DNA of 64,000 nucleotides from Synechococcus sp. WH 8101. Its GTDB lineage: Bacteria; Cyanobacteriota; Cyanobacteriia; PCC-6307; Cyanobiaceae. The translations under genes and the position numbers were made by a program. Positions within the stretch are counted from its first letter, which is position 1. Every line of letters begins with the position of its first letter. A model generated the notes under the pieces. The model did not search any database. It was not told the DNA's origin and saw nothing but the letters and a program-made list of their open reading frames with translations. Where the stretch lies: positions 1,054,001-1,118,000 of the forward strand of contig NZ_CP035914.1 of assembly GCF_004209775.1 (NCBI RefSeq). The letters are read 5' to 3'. Of this stretch, positions 28,442 to 37,863 are shown piece by piece.

Positions 28442-28930
28442 ATGAACCAACTGTTGATGCAACTGGCCCTCGCTGCTCTGGGGCAGTTCGCTGGTGGCGG
28501 CCTCGGTGGGGCGCCGATGGGCCTGCCGATGACTCCGATGGCTCCCATGTCTCCCATGGCTCCCATGTCTCCCATGGCCCCCATCACTCCGGTCCCCACC
28601 AGAGCCACGACCCCCTCCCTCCAATTGGCCTCCCTGGCCACGGCCACCTGCCTGTTGCGGGGCGGTGTCATCCAACGGGATCAGGCCCTGCAGATGATGC
28701 ACCATCAGGGCCAGACCTGGGGGTGGCGCCCCGACTGGGGCCAGCGCATCCCCCTCGCCCAGGTGGATCGGGCGATCGGTTCCGCCGGCGGCTGCACGGC
28801 TTTGCTGGAGCGGATGCAAGACGGCGAACGGGGTGGCAACAGGGTGGTTCCTGCCACCTACCCCAGCCCTTCAAGTGGGGCCAGCAGCTTCAGTGAGCGC
28901 GAAGGCTTCGGGCTGGCGCCCTATCGCTGA
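28442..28930 (+). CDS. Protein with Met-Ala-Pro repeat and conserved C-terminal domain
   Basis: 162 residues. After a short hydrophobic start (MNQLLMQLALAALGQFAGGG) comes a tandem repeat of the six-residue unit MAPMSP, encoded by near-identical 18-base units around 28538-28583. The C-terminal part has a cysteine pair (TCLLRGGV and GGCTALLERM) and a helical pattern. The first 20 residues may be a signal anchor. No family recognised. The 3' end overlaps the convergent Ctp gene by 10 bases. Confidence 0.6.
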   Translation: MNQLLMQLALAALGQFAGGGLGGAPMGLPMTPMAPMSPMAPMSPMAPITPVPTRATTPSLQLASLATATCLLRGGVIQRDQALQMMHHQGQTWGWRPDWGQRIPLAQVDRAIGSAGGCTALLERMQDGERGGNRVVPATYPSPSSGASSFSEREGFGLAPYR

Positions 28931-30276
28931 AGTGCCGACTTGAGATTGGCGGAGCCGGGCTTGTAGGCCCGGCCGCTGCTGGGAGCCGCCAGGGCTTTGA
29001 TCAGGGTTGTTTCGGCAACGCGGTACTGGCTGTCTTTGTTGGTGCCGAGGTCTTCCAGCTTGAGCGATTGGATTTCCTCCTCGCTCATCTCCACCTTCAC
29101 ATCCGGCTTGATGCCGTTTTTGTGAATGTCGGTGCCACTGGGCGTCAGATATTTGGCGATGGTCACCGTCATGCCGGACCCATCCGCCAGGCCGCGCACG
29201 GATTGCACCAGGCCTTTGCCGAAGGTTTTCTGGCCCACCAACTGGGCCCGGTGGTTGTCCTGCAGGGCACCGGAGAGGATCTCGCTGGCACTGGCGGAGC
29301 CTTCATTCACCAACACCACCACGGGACGCTGGGTCAGAGCACTGCCGGTGGCCCGCCGCACATCCTGAATGCCGTCGCGGGTCTTGGTGCTGACGATCGT
29401 GCCTTCATCGAGCCACTGGCGAGCGATGTCCACGCTTGCTTCCAGCAGGCCACCTGGATTGCTGCGCAGATCGAGCACGTAGCCATCTACGCCTTGCTCC
29501 TCCAGGCTGCGGATCGCCGCCCGCATCTCCTTGGCAGCGTTGGCATTGAATTGCTTGAGGCGGATATACCCCACCTTCTGACCGTTGGGCGCCTTGTTGA
29601 GCTGGCTGCTCACCGAGTGGATTTCGATGCGGGCCCGCACGAGGGGCACCTGCAGCACCTGGCCCTTGCGACGCAGGCCGAGGGTCACCTGTGTCCCTTC
29701 CTTACCGCGGATCAATTTCACCGCGTCTTCGGTGGTCATCCCCTTGGTGGAGGAACCATCGATCGACACGATCACGTCCTTCGGTTGCACACCGGCGCGG
29801 GAGGCCGGGGTGCCTTCGATCGGCGACACCACCACGATGTCTTTGGTTTCTTTATCGAGCGAGATCTGAATGCCCACCCCGGTGAGTTCACCGGAGGTGT
29901 CGATCTGCATCTCCTTGAATTCCTTTGGATCGAGGAACCGGGTGTAGGGATCATCGAGGCTGGCGAGCATGCCTCGGATCGCTTCATACGATTCCTGCGT
30001 GCCGTTGTAAGGCTTGGCGAGCAGGTTGCGGCGCAGGCTTTGCCAACGCTCCGGGTTGTATTCGCCGGTGGAGTCGAGGTAGTCGCGATAGACGATCTGC
30101 CAGACCTGATCGATCACCTCCTTCGGGCTGTCGGTGATCGCCGAGGACGTGCTGCTTGGGAGCCCCAGGCCGGGTGAGGCCACCGCCACGGCCGCTGAAA
30201 CGCCGCCCACTCCCAGAAGCACCATCCAGGTGCTGCGGCGATCACGCATGGAGCGGCGGTGCTGGGGGGAGGGCAT
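28921..30276 (-). CDS. Carboxyl-terminal processing protease (S41, CtpA/B/C-like)
   Basis: 451 residues: signal or anchor helix at the N terminus (WMVLLGVGGVSAAVAVA), a PDZ domain (about 125-205, GVGIQISLDKETKDIVVVSP), and the S41 core with catalytic Ser in NEGSASASEILSGAL and the Lys in GQKTFGKGLVQS. Family members mature the D1 protein (CtpA) or process periplasmic proteins; the paralogue cannot be assigned. ATG 30276 versus an ATG at 30249 is uncertain. Confidence 0.93.
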   Translation of the reverse strand: MPSPQHRRSMRDRRSTWMVLLGVGGVSAAVAVASPGLGLPSSTSSAITDSPKEVIDQVWQIVYRDYLDSTGEYNPERWQSLRRNLLAKPYNGTQESYEAIRGMLASLDDPYTRFLDPKEFKEMQIDTSGELTGVGIQISLDKETKDIVVVSPIEGTPASRAGVQPKDVIVSIDGSSTKGMTTEDAVKLIRGKEGTQVTLGLRRKGQVLQVPLVRARIEIHSVSSQLNKAPNGQKVGYIRLKQFNANAAKEMRAAIRSLEEQGVDGYVLDLRSNPGGLLEASVDIARQWLDEGTIVSTKTRDGIQDVRRATGSALTQRPVVVLVNEGSASASEILSGALQDNHRAQLVGQKTFGKGLVQSVRGLADGSGMTVTIAKYLTPSGTDIHKNGIKPDVKVEMSEEEIQSLKLEDLGTNKDSQYRVAETTLIKALAAPSSGRAYKPGSANLKSALQR

Positions 30277-30317
30277 GGGAAACGTCCCGTCAGGACTGAT
30301 CCTTCACCCTAACGAGT

Positions 30318-31529
30318 TCAGGCGGGTTCCACCCAGCGACCATCGTCTTTGATCAGCTGAATCAGGGCCTCCACCCCTTCGGATTCCGGCACCTTGCGGA
30401 TCTCGTCCCGGCCGCGATAAAGGGAGATCACCCCAGGGGTCTTGCCCACGTAACCGTAGTCAGCATCAGCCATCTCGCCCGGGCCGTTGACGATGCATCC
30501 CATCACGGCGATGTCGAGACCGGTGAGGTGGGAGGTGGCGGACCGCACCTGGTGCAGCACTTCTTCGAGATTAAACAAAGTGCGACCGCAGCTCGGACAG
30601 GCCACGTATTCGACCATCGTTTTGCGCAGCCCCAGGGCCTGGAGGATGGAGAAGCAGACGGGAATCTCTTTCTCCGGTGCTTCGGTGAGGGAGACGCGGA
30701 TCGTGTCACCCAGACCTTCCGCCAGCAGGGTGGCGATCCCGGCGGTGCTTTTGATCCGGCCGTAGTCACCATCGCCCGCCTCGGTGACACCGAGATGCAG
30801 TGGATAGCGGAACCCCTCCGCATCCATGGTGTCGGCCATCAGCCGGTAGGCCGCCAGCATCACCGGCGCCCGCGAGGCTTTCATCGAAATCACGATGTTG
30901 TGAAAGTCGAGCGCATCACAGAGCCGCACGAATTCCATCGCCGATTCCACCATCCCTCTCGGTGTGTCGCCGTAAGTGAACAGCATCCGTTCGGCGAGGG
31001 AGCCGTGGTTCACGCCGATGCGCAGGGCCTTGTTCTGCGCTTTCAGCACTTCCACCAGCGGGGCGAAGTCATCGCGGATGCGCGCGCCGATCGCATCAAA
31101 TTCCGCCTGCGTGAACTCCTGACGGCTGGGGTCGGGTTTATCGAACACAAACAGCCCGGGGTTGATCCGCACCTTGTCGACATGGTTCGCCACTTCCAGG
31201 GCGATACGAATGCCGTTGTGGTGCACATCCGCCACTAGGGGCACCGCACAGCCCTGGCTGCGCAGCGCCGCGCGGATCTCCTTCATCGCCTTGGCATGCG
31301 CCATCGAGGGGGTGGTGACCCGCACGATTTCGCAACCCGCATCGGCCAGTCGACGAATGCCGGCCACAGCCGCCTCGATGTCGAGCGTGTCCTCGTTGAT
31401 CATCGATTGCACCACCACCGGGTGCTCACTGCCGATCGGCACATCGCCCACCATCACGGTGCGGGTGACGCGGCGGTGGATCTGGGTGTCGTACCGACGG
31501 GACGAGCCGACAGAAGAGGTGGCGGTCAA
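30318..31529 (-). CDS. ispG: 4-hydroxy-3-methylbut-2-enyl-diphosphate synthase (IspG/GcpE)
   Basis: 403 residues from a TTG start. It converts MEcPP to HMBPP in the MEP isoprenoid pathway, using a [4Fe-4S] cluster. The cluster cysteines are in [16 protein letters not shown] and [16 protein letters not shown], and the N-terminal TIM-barrel carries [10 protein letters not shown]. The TTG start overlaps the stop of the upstream fusion gene as TTGA, so the two are probably translationally coupled on one transcript. Confidence 0.95.
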   Translation of the reverse strand: MTATSSVGSSRRYDTQIHRRVTRTVMVGDVPIGSEHPVVVQSMINEDTLDIEAAVAGIRRLADAGCEIVRVTTPSMAHAKAMKEIRAALRSQGCAVPLVADVHHNGIRIALEVANHVDKVRINPGLFVFDKPDPSRQEFTQAEFDAIGARIRDDFAPLVEVLKAQNKALRIGVNHGSLAERMLFTYGDTPRGMVESAMEFVRLCDALDFHNIVISMKASRAPVMLAAYRLMADTMDAEGFRYPLHLGVTEAGDGDYGRIKSTAGIATLLAEGLGDTIRVSLTEAPEKEIPVCFSILQALGLRKTMVEYVACPSCGRTLFNLEEVLHQVRSATSHLTGLDIAVMGCIVNGPGEMADADYGYVGKTPGVISLYRGRDEIRKVPESEGVEALIQLIKDDGRWVEPA

Positions 31530-32551
31530 GGGGAGGGAGCGCCGAAAGCGGCTTCACCCTGACACAGACGCTCCCGGATCTGACGTAGATCCGACCGGGT
31601 CAGGTCGAGCGGTCGGCCTGGCTGCGTTGAGGGATTGCGAAGTAGATAGGAGGGATGGAACAGGGGCATCCAGGCCCGTCCATCCCGTTCGATCCACTGG
31701 CCACGCAGGCCGGTGATCGGCCCGCGTTCCTCCAGCACGGCCGCCAACGCCGTGGACCCCAGCAACCCCACCACGGCGGGATTGACCAAGGCGATCTGTT
31801 GCTCCAGCCAGGGGCGACAGGCGGCGAGCTCCTGGCGTTTCGGTTTGCGGTTGCCGGGCGGCCGGCACTTCACGGCATTGCAGATGTAAAGGTCATGGTC
31901 TGGGTTGAAGCCCGTTTCGCGCAGCAATTGATCGAGCAGGCGTCCGGAGCGCCCCACGAAGGGGCGCCCCTCAGCATCTTCTGACGCGCCCGGCGCTTCG
32001 CCGATCAACATCAGCGGAGCAGCAGCCGAACCACGGCTGATCACCACCTGGTTGCGACTGCCGGCTAGGTCACAGGCCTGGCATTGGCGGCAGGCCGTGG
32101 CGAGCGTGGAGTCGTTGGTGGTGTCGTCGTCGCTGTGGGGCTTGGCGGGCGACGCGGCTGTGCACAGGAGCAGCAGCCGATTCCCCTCCGGATCCGCCAG
32201 CCAGCATTCGGCGCCGAAGGGTTCTTGCCGCGCCGGTTCAACCACCGTGGCGCCGAGTTGGCGCGCGGCGTCCACCATGGCGTGGAGTGGCTCCAGCGGG
32301 TCATCTGCTGTGACGCCCACCTGGTGCTGCAAACAGGGTGCCAGAGCCTGAGCTGCAGTTGGCCTATCGCGAGTGCGTGAGGGGCGATAGAGCTGCAGAA
32401 CCCCACCACCAGGAAGGTCCACCAGCCAGTGCTGCTCCGCGACGCCTGGGCGATGGTTCGTCTGAAACAAGGCGCCGTAAAAGCGGGCCAGGGCCTCGGG
32501 TTGCTGGGCGGCCAGCACCCAACTGAGGCTGGTGGTGGGTTGGGCCGTCAT
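31526..32551 (-). CDS. Fusion of a VOC/glyoxalase-like domain and a family 4 uracil-DNA glycosylase
   Basis: 341 residues in one open frame. Residues 1 to about 135 look like a VOC (glyoxalase/bleomycin-resistance) domain: [20 protein letters not shown], then [15 protein letters not shown], and [17 protein letters not shown] at its end. After a linker ([14 protein letters not shown]) comes the uracil-DNA glycosylase: cysteines CQACDL, motif [43 protein letters not shown], and the C-terminal HPSYLLRN. The four Fe-S cysteines of family 4 UDG are all present. There is no ATG, GTG or TTG start between the domains that would make separate genes. What the VOC part does is unknown. Confidence 0.85.
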   Translation of the reverse strand: MTAQPTTSLSWVLAAQQPEALARFYGALFQTNHRPGVAEQHWLVDLPGGGVLQLYRPSRTRDRPTAAQALAPCLQHQVGVTADDPLEPLHAMVDAARQLGATVVEPARQEPFGAECWLADPEGNRLLLLCTAASPAKPHSDDDTTNDSTLATACRQCQACDLAGSRNQVVISRGSAAAPLMLIGEAPGASEDAEGRPFVGRSGRLLDQLLRETGFNPDHDLYICNAVKCRPPGNRKPKRQELAACRPWLEQQIALVNPAVVGLLGSTALAAVLEERGPITGLRGQWIERDGRAWMPLFHPSYLLRNPSTQPGRPLDLTRSDLRQIRERLCQGEAAFGAPSP

Positions 32552-32645
32552 CGCAGCGCTGCGGGTGCTCCAGTCTGGTTGTCTGGAACACCAGATCAGG
32601 CAGGATGGGTCATCCCTGCGCACCCGCTGGAGGAGTGCCGCGTTG

Positions 32646-33830
32646 ATGTCAAGCCCGTCAGTTCTCTCCCATCGGGCTGTGGCCCTGAAGCCGTCACTGA
32701 CGCTTGCGATTAGCGCCCGTGCTCAGGCTTTGAAGGAGGCGGGCCGCGACATCTGCAGCCTCAGCGCCGGTGAACCGGATTTCGACACGCCTGAATTCAT
32801 TGTCGACGCGACGATGAAGGCGCTCCGCGATGGGATCACCCGCTATGGACCCGCCGCCGGCGATCCGCAGTTACGCGAAGCGATCGCCCGCAAACTCAGC
32901 AACGAGAACCGGGTGCCTACCGACGCCGCCCAGGTGCTCGTTACCAACGGCGGCAAGCAGGCGATTTACAACCTTTTCCAGGTGCTGCTCAATCCGGGCG
33001 ATCAGGTGCTCATCCCGGCGCCCTACTGGTTGAGCTATCCCGAGATGGCTCGACTGGCGGGTGCGGAACCGGTGGTGCTGCCTTCGTCTGCTGCGACAGG
33101 ATTCCAATTGGATCTGGAGGCACTCGACGCGGTGCTCACCCCGCGCAGCCGGCTGCTCGTGCTCAACACACCGAGCAACCCCACCGGCCGGGTGATGCAG
33201 CGGGCTGAGTTCGAGGCCCTGGCGGCATGGCTGCGACGCCACCCTGATCTGCTCGTGATGTGCGACGAGATCTATGAGTTCCTGCTGGCTGAGGGCGAAA
33301 CCCACCACAGCCTGGCGGCCCTGGCTCCCGATCTGGCGGAGCGCATTTTTATCGTGAATGGCTTCGCTAAGGGTTGGGCGATGACCGGCTGGCGCCTGGG
33401 CTATCTGGCTGGGCGCGCCGAGGTGATCAAGGCAGCAGCGGCGCTGCAGAGTCAGAGCACCAGCAATGTCTGCAGCTTTGCCCAGCGCGGTGCCCTGGCT
33501 GCCCTGGAGGGATCGCGCAGCTGCGTCACTGCGATGGCGGCGAGTTACAACGAACGCCGTCAGCAGATGATTGCGGGTCTGCAGGCGATCGATGGGCTGA
33601 CGCTGGTGCCGCCCCGGGGTGCCTTCTATGCCTTTCCCCAGCTTCCGGACGACACCACCGCGTCCGTGGAGTTCTGCCGTCTTGCCCTGGAAGAGGAGGG
33701 TCTGGCGTTGGTGCCCGGTGAACCGTTCGGGGATCGGCGATGCGTCCGGCTGTCCTGCGCTGTGGCTCGTGAGACGATTGCGGATGGTCTTGAGCGCCTG
33801 CAGCGATTGCTCGATCGCCTCAGGGGCTGA
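32646..33830 (+). CDS. PLP-dependent aspartate-type aminotransferase
   Basis: 394 residues, fold type I class I/II. The substrate-binding and PLP patterns SAGEPDFDTPEFI, GITRYGPAAGDPQLREAI, NTPSNPTGRV, CDEIYE and NGFAKGWAMTGWRLGYLAG (the lysine anchoring PLP) are all visible, and SCAVARE with a terminal Arg is near the end. It is most like aspartate aminotransferase (AspC/AspAT subgroup Ib) but could act on prephenate. It is divergent from the VOC-UDG gene. Confidence 0.9.
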   Translation: MSSPSVLSHRAVALKPSLTLAISARAQALKEAGRDICSLSAGEPDFDTPEFIVDATMKALRDGITRYGPAAGDPQLREAIARKLSNENRVPTDAAQVLVTNGGKQAIYNLFQVLLNPGDQVLIPAPYWLSYPEMARLAGAEPVVLPSSAATGFQLDLEALDAVLTPRSRLLVLNTPSNPTGRVMQRAEFEALAAWLRRHPDLLVMCDEIYEFLLAEGETHHSLAALAPDLAERIFIVNGFAKGWAMTGWRLGYLAGRAEVIKAAAALQSQSTSNVCSFAQRGALAALEGSRSCVTAMAASYNERRQQMIAGLQAIDGLTLVPPRGAFYAFPQLPDDTTASVEFCRLALEEEGLALVPGEPFGDRRCVRLSCAVARETIADGLERLQRLLDRLRG

Positions 33831-33866
33831 CACCACACCTCACTGTTCAAGCAACCCATTTCAGCC

Positions 33867-34766
33867 ATGCCCGCACGAGAACGTCGGGCCGTCGTGTGCC
33901 TTGGCCTGCTGGTCAGCCTCGTCACGACGGCCCTTCCCACCTGGGCGCAGCAGGTGCTGCGCATCGGCGCCATTCCGGATCAAAATCCGGAGCGCCTCAA
34001 TCGTCTGTACGGCGTCCTGGCGAAGCAGCTCAGCAGTGACCTGAAGGTTCCGGTCCGCTATGTCCCCGTCAGCAACTACCCCGCCGCCGTGACGGCTTTT
34101 CGCACCGGCAGCCTCGATCTGGTCTGGTTCGGTGGTCTCACCGGTGTTCAGGCCCGTCTGCAGACGCCCGGCGCCAAGGTGCTGGCCCAACGCGACATCG
34201 ACGCCAAGTTCCGCAGCGTCTTCATCGCCAACACCGCCAGTGGCCTGAAGCCGATCAGCAGTCAGAAGCAACTCACCACATTGCGCGGCAAGCGGTTCAC
34301 CTTCGGCTCGGAGAGCTCCACCTCCGGCCGTCTGATGCCCCAATACTTCCTGCAGCAGGCTGGCGTGTCGCCCAGTCAGTTCGCCGGTGGTCGCCCTGGA
34401 TTCAGCAAGAGTCACGACGCCACCATCGCTCTGGTGCAGAGCGGCTCTTACCAGGCCGGTGCCCTGAATGAACAGGTGTGGTCGACTGCGGTGAACGAGG
34501 GGCGCGTCGACCCGCGCAAGGTGCGCGTGATCTGGCGAACACCCACCTACGTGGATTACCACTGGGTTGTCCGTCCGGGTCTGGATCAACGCTTCGGCAA
34601 GGGCTTCACCACCCGTCTGCAGAAGGCCCTGCTCAACATCGATCGCACCACCGCCAACGGCAAAACGATCCTCGAACTGTTTGCTGCCGGGTCGTTCATC
34701 CCCGCCAAAGACAGTCAGTACCAGTCGATCGAACAGGTCGGCAGGCAGTTGGGCAAGATCCGTTGA
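33867..34766 (+). CDS. PhnD/PtxB-like phosphonate or phosphite ABC transporter, substrate-binding protein
   Basis: 299 residues with an N-terminal signal peptide (LGLLVSLVTTALPTWAQQ). The body has RIGAIPDQNPERLNRLY, DLVWFGGLTGV, RFTFGSESSTSGRLMP, and SHDATIALVQSGSYQAGALN, the pattern of PhnD-type periplasmic proteins. The family binds phosphonates, phosphite or phosphate in marine bacteria. The stop overlaps the ATPase start, and the permease gene follows, giving a complete transporter operon. Confidence 0.9.
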   Translation: MPARERRAVVCLGLLVSLVTTALPTWAQQVLRIGAIPDQNPERLNRLYGVLAKQLSSDLKVPVRYVPVSNYPAAVTAFRTGSLDLVWFGGLTGVQARLQTPGAKVLAQRDIDAKFRSVFIANTASGLKPISSQKQLTTLRGKRFTFGSESSTSGRLMPQYFLQQAGVSPSQFAGGRPGFSKSHDATIALVQSGSYQAGALNEQVWSTAVNEGRVDPRKVRVIWRTPTYVDYHWVVRPGLDQRFGKGFTTRLQKALLNIDRTTANGKTILELFAAGSFIPAKDSQYQSIEQVGRQLGKIR

Positions 34767-35473
34767 GCGCAGTGCTCGCCCTGGATCAGGTGTCCGTTGT
34801 CGGCCGTGATCTGCCGCGTCTCGATGCGGTCTCCCTGGTGTTGCACCAGGGAGAGCGGGTCGCCCTGCTCGGTCCGAGTGGTGCCGGCAAGAGCACCCTG
34901 ATCGCCGTGGCCAACGGCAGCCTGCGTCCCGATCGGGGCCAGGTGGTCTGGCCGCAGCAAAGACAGGGGCGGCGGCAACGGCGGGCGATCGGCACCCTCT
35001 GGCAAGACCTGCGCTTGGTGGAGGAGCTCTCGGTGCAGCAGAACGTCAACGCCGGCGCGCTTGGCCGGCGTTCGCTGGGCTGGGCCCTGCTCAATCTGCT
35101 CTTGCCTCTTGACACGCCCGCTTGTCGCCGCTGTCTGGAGGCGGCAGGGCTGGATCCGGGCCTGCTCGAGCAGCCCGTCTCCCGCCTCTCCGGGGGGCAG
35201 CGTCAGCGGGTGGCGATCGCCCGTCTGCTGCGCCAGGAACCGGAGTTGCTCCTGGCCGATGAGCCGCTGGCCAGCCTCGATCCCGCCCTAGTGGACGACA
35301 TCCTCCAGCGCCTGCTGCATCAGAGCGCGGCCACGGTGCTGATCAGTCTTCACCGCCCCGATCTGGTCGATCGCTTCGATCGGGTTGTGGGTCTGCGCGC
35401 CGGATCGGTCTGTCTGGATGCGGTTCCAGCTGAGCTCAGCCCGGAGCAACTGGAGCGGCTCTATCGCCCATGA
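34763..35473 (+). CDS. PhnC-like ABC transporter ATPase
   Basis: 236 residues from a TTG start that overlaps the PhnD stop (TTGA). Walker A is GPSGAGKST, the signature is LSGGQRQRVAIARLL, and Walker B is ELLLADEPLASLDP. The overall length matches PhnC, the ATP-binding subunit. No CelD-like extension is visible. It is in the middle of the transporter operon; its stop overlaps the permease start. Confidence 0.9.
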   Translation: MSAVLALDQVSVVGRDLPRLDAVSLVLHQGERVALLGPSGAGKSTLIAVANGSLRPDRGQVVWPQQRQGRRQRRAIGTLWQDLRLVEELSVQQNVNAGALGRRSLGWALLNLLLPLDTPACRRCLEAAGLDPGLLEQPVSRLSGGQRQRVAIARLLRQEPELLLADEPLASLDPALVDDILQRLLHQSAATVLISLHRPDLVDRFDRVVGLRAGSVCLDAVPAELSPEQLERLYRP

Positions 35474-37041
35474 AACTGCCTTGGCCAAGCGCGCCCTTGC
35501 TATGTCTGTTGCCGGCCCTGGCCCTCGTTCCAGTGCTGGTGGTGGTGTTTCCTGCCCTCCATGCCGGTGGTCTCGCCACCTGGGGGGCCTTCCTGTTGGG
35601 CGCCCTGAGGCCCAGCTTGGAGCCGGCGGTGCTCAATTCCGTGTTCCACGGTCTTCAGGTGACGCTCGCCACCGCTTTGCTGAGCTGGGCACTGAGTGTG
35701 CTGATCGGTGCGGTTCTGGCCCTGATCAGCGCCGATGTGCTTTGGCTCAGTCAGGGCGGCTCGCCCTGGCCTGGTCGCGCCTTGCGTGTGGCGCTGGCCC
35801 TGCCCCGTTCGATCCACGAGCTGATCTGGGGGTTGTTGTTGCTCCAGGTCTTCGGGCTGCACCCCTGGGTGGCCGTGCTCGCGATTGTGATTCCCTACAG
35901 CGCTCTGGTCGCGCGGGTCTGGCGTGATCAGCTCGACAGCCTTGATCGACGCCGTCTCATCGCCCTGCTTCAGGGCGGCGCCGGCGCCCATGCCGCCCTG
36001 CTCACTGCGATGGCACCGGTGATGGCGCCGAGCCTGTTCAGCTACGGCGGCTATCGGCTCGAATGTGCGTTGCGCAGCGCCACCCTGCTGGGGGTGTTCG
36101 GCCTGGGTGGTCTGGGCACCGAACTGCAGCTGAGTCTTCAGTCGCTGCGCTTTGGGGAGTTCTGGACCGCCCTCTGGCCCCTTGTGCTGGTGAGTGTGGC
36201 CCTGGAGCAACTGCTCCGCCTCTGGCGCCTGCGTCGCGGTGGTGCTGACCGTTTCGTTGATCAGCGCCAGCAACTCGGGTGTGTGGTGGGACTGGTGGTC
36301 GCCGTCATCGGCGGCGCGCTTTGGATGCAGCAGTTGTTCCCGCCCGAGGTGGGGGCCCTGCCGTTGCAGTGGCCGCCGCTGCCGGATCGGGCGGCCCTGG
36401 TCGCCGCTGCCGGCGAGCTGCCCTGGCTCTCCCTGGTGGGAGACACCCTGCTCCTCACCGTTTTGGCTGCCGGTTTGGCCATCGGCCTGCCGCCGCTGGG
36501 TCTGCTGCTCTGGCATCGCGGCGGTGGCACCACGCTGCAGAGCCTGATCTGGATGGCGTTGCGACTGCTTCCCCCACCCTTGACCCTCCTCTTGCTGTTG
36601 CTCGCCAATCAACCGAGCTTGGCGCTCGCCGCCCTCGCCCTCGGGCTTCAGAACGCTGGCGTGCTCGGTCGGTTGCTGCTGGAGGGTCTGGAGCAGCAAC
36701 CCCCTGAGCGGCGCATCGCAATCGAGGCCACCGCAGCGCCGCCGGCCGCCAGCTGGCTCTACGGATCCCTCAGCGGCCAGAGCCATGCCTACCTGGCCTA
36801 TGCCGCCTACCGCAGCGATGTGATCCTGCGGGAGACGGTGGTGGTGGGCCTGGTGGGGGGCACAGGACTGGGCTGGGCCCTGATCGAAGCCCTGAGCTCG
36901 TTCCATTGGGCCGCCATCGCTCTGCTGATTGCCGCGTTCGCTGGGCTCACCCTGGTGGGGGAGTGGCTCAGCGAGCGCCAACGGGCCCACTGGCTGGAGG
37001 GCTCCGCACCGCGGGGGCCTGAAGTCCTGCTGCAAAGCTGA
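35470..37041 (+). CDS. Double-length PhnE-like ABC transporter permease
   Basis: 523 residues with about 12 membrane segments in two similar halves, each with the inner-membrane permease fold. The first EAA-like loop is near residue 165-185 (RRLIALLQGGAGAHAALLTA), the second near 415-440 (ERRIAIEATAAPPAASWLYG), followed by the PhnE-like VILRETVVVGLVGGTGLGW. PhnE is normally a single half; this looks like a duplication-fusion. The operon supplies its binding protein and ATPase, so one chain could form the whole channel. Confidence 0.87.
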   Translation: MKLPWPSAPLLCLLPALALVPVLVVVFPALHAGGLATWGAFLLGALRPSLEPAVLNSVFHGLQVTLATALLSWALSVLIGAVLALISADVLWLSQGGSPWPGRALRVALALPRSIHELIWGLLLLQVFGLHPWVAVLAIVIPYSALVARVWRDQLDSLDRRRLIALLQGGAGAHAALLTAMAPVMAPSLFSYGGYRLECALRSATLLGVFGLGGLGTELQLSLQSLRFGEFWTALWPLVLVSVALEQLLRLWRLRRGGADRFVDQRQQLGCVVGLVVAVIGGALWMQQLFPPEVGALPLQWPPLPDRAALVAAAGELPWLSLVGDTLLLTVLAAGLAIGLPPLGLLLWHRGGGTTLQSLIWMALRLLPPPLTLLLLLLANQPSLALAALALGLQNAGVLGRLLLEGLEQQPPERRIAIEATAAPPAASWLYGSLSGQSHAYLAYAAYRSDVILRETVVVGLVGGTGLGWALIEALSSFHWAAIALLIAAFAGLTLVGEWLSERQRAHWLEGSAPRGPEVLLQS

Positions 37042-37092
37042 GCCCATCTTCCAAAGTTCATCGTCCACCGCTCTCCTGGAAGTTCGCCCCCT

Positions 37093-37770
37093 ATGGAGGT
37101 TCGTCCCCGTCAACTGATCGTGATCGGCGACAGCGGTGTCTACGGCTGGGGCGATCGGGAGGGGGGCGGTTGGTGTGAGCGACTGCGCCGCGATTGGATG
37201 CGCAGTCCGCTCGCTCCTGTGCTCTATCCCCTCGGTGTGCGCGGCGATGGCCTGGAGAAGGTGGCGGAGCGCTGGCAACGGGAATGGGGCTGCCGGGGGG
37301 AACTGCGCCGTCAGCTGCCCGAAGGGGTGCTTCTGGCGGTGGGCCTCAATGACACCGCCCGGGTCGGCCGGGTCGATGGGCGTCCCCAGCTGTCGCTGGA
37401 GGCCTATCGCTTCGGCTGCGAGCAGCTCCTGCGCGCCATCACGCAGCGAAGCCAAGTGATGGTGCTGGGCTTGAGTGCCGTGGATGAGGCGGTGATGCCC
37501 TTTGCCGGGTGTCTCTGGTATGCCAACGACGCGGTCGCGGCCTATGAAGCGGCGCTGGAGGAGGCCTGCCTGGAGGTGGATGTTCCTTTTCTGTCGGTTC
37601 ACGCCGCCATGCGGGACGAACCGAACTGGTTGCGCTGGCTGGAGCCCGATGGCATCCATCTCAACGCCGAGGGGCATCACTGGTTGCACCAGCGGTTGAT
37701 GCACTGGCCGGCGTTGCAGCGTTGGGCAGGCTTCGAGCCGCTGCATCAGCGCACCCCGCTCGCGCTCTGA
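37093..37770 (+). CDS. SGNH/GDSL-family hydrolase
   Basis: 225 residues. Block I is VIGDSGVYGWG with the Ser nucleophile of GDS, block III is the Asn in VGLNDTARVG, and the block V Asp-x-x-His is in LEPDGIHLNAEGHHWL. These define an esterase/lipase-like hydrolase, cytoplasmic since no signal peptide is seen. Substrate is unknown. It is 51 bases after the transporter operon, separated by a possible promoter, and followed by a strong hairpin. Confidence 0.82.
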   Translation: MEVRPRQLIVIGDSGVYGWGDREGGGWCERLRRDWMRSPLAPVLYPLGVRGDGLEKVAERWQREWGCRGELRRQLPEGVLLAVGLNDTARVGRVDGRPQLSLEAYRFGCEQLLRAITQRSQVMVLGLSAVDEAVMPFAGCLWYANDAVAAYEAALEEACLEVDVPFLSVHAAMRDEPNWLRWLEPDGIHLNAEGHHWLHQRLMHWPALQRWAGFEPLHQRTPLAL

Positions 37771-37801
37771 TCGCGTTCTGATTCATCCGATCGGGTGAGT
37801 G

Positions 37802-37828
37802 CCAACCCTTCCCTCCGGGGAGGGTTGG
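37802..37828 (+). terminator. Strong hairpin after the SGNH hydrolase gene
   Basis: A 12-bp stem CCAACCCTTCCC / GGGGAGGGTTGG with a 3-base loop and one G-U pair. It begins about 30 bases after the hydrolase stop and ends about 35 bases before the sigma-factor start. No run of T follows, so it may be a stabilising or factor-dependent terminator. Confidence 0.5.
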
Positions 37829-37837
37829 GGTGTGGAT

Positions 37838-37863
37838 TTCACCGACGGTGAAGAGAGTTCACC
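37838..37863 (+). promoter_or_regulatory. Palindromic TTCACC operator-like site at the sigma-factor start
   Basis: The perfect palindrome TTCACCGACGGTGAA at 37838-37852 is followed by a third half-site TTCACC at 37858-37863, immediately before the GTG start. Its position overlaps or abuts the 5' end of the sigma-factor gene, which fits autoregulation or repression. Which protein binds is unknown. Confidence 0.4.

Noticed and set aside
35500-37746. Minus-strand frame of about 750 codons opposite the permease and hydrolase
   Set aside because: Gln/Gly/Ala-rich shadow of a leucine-rich membrane gene.
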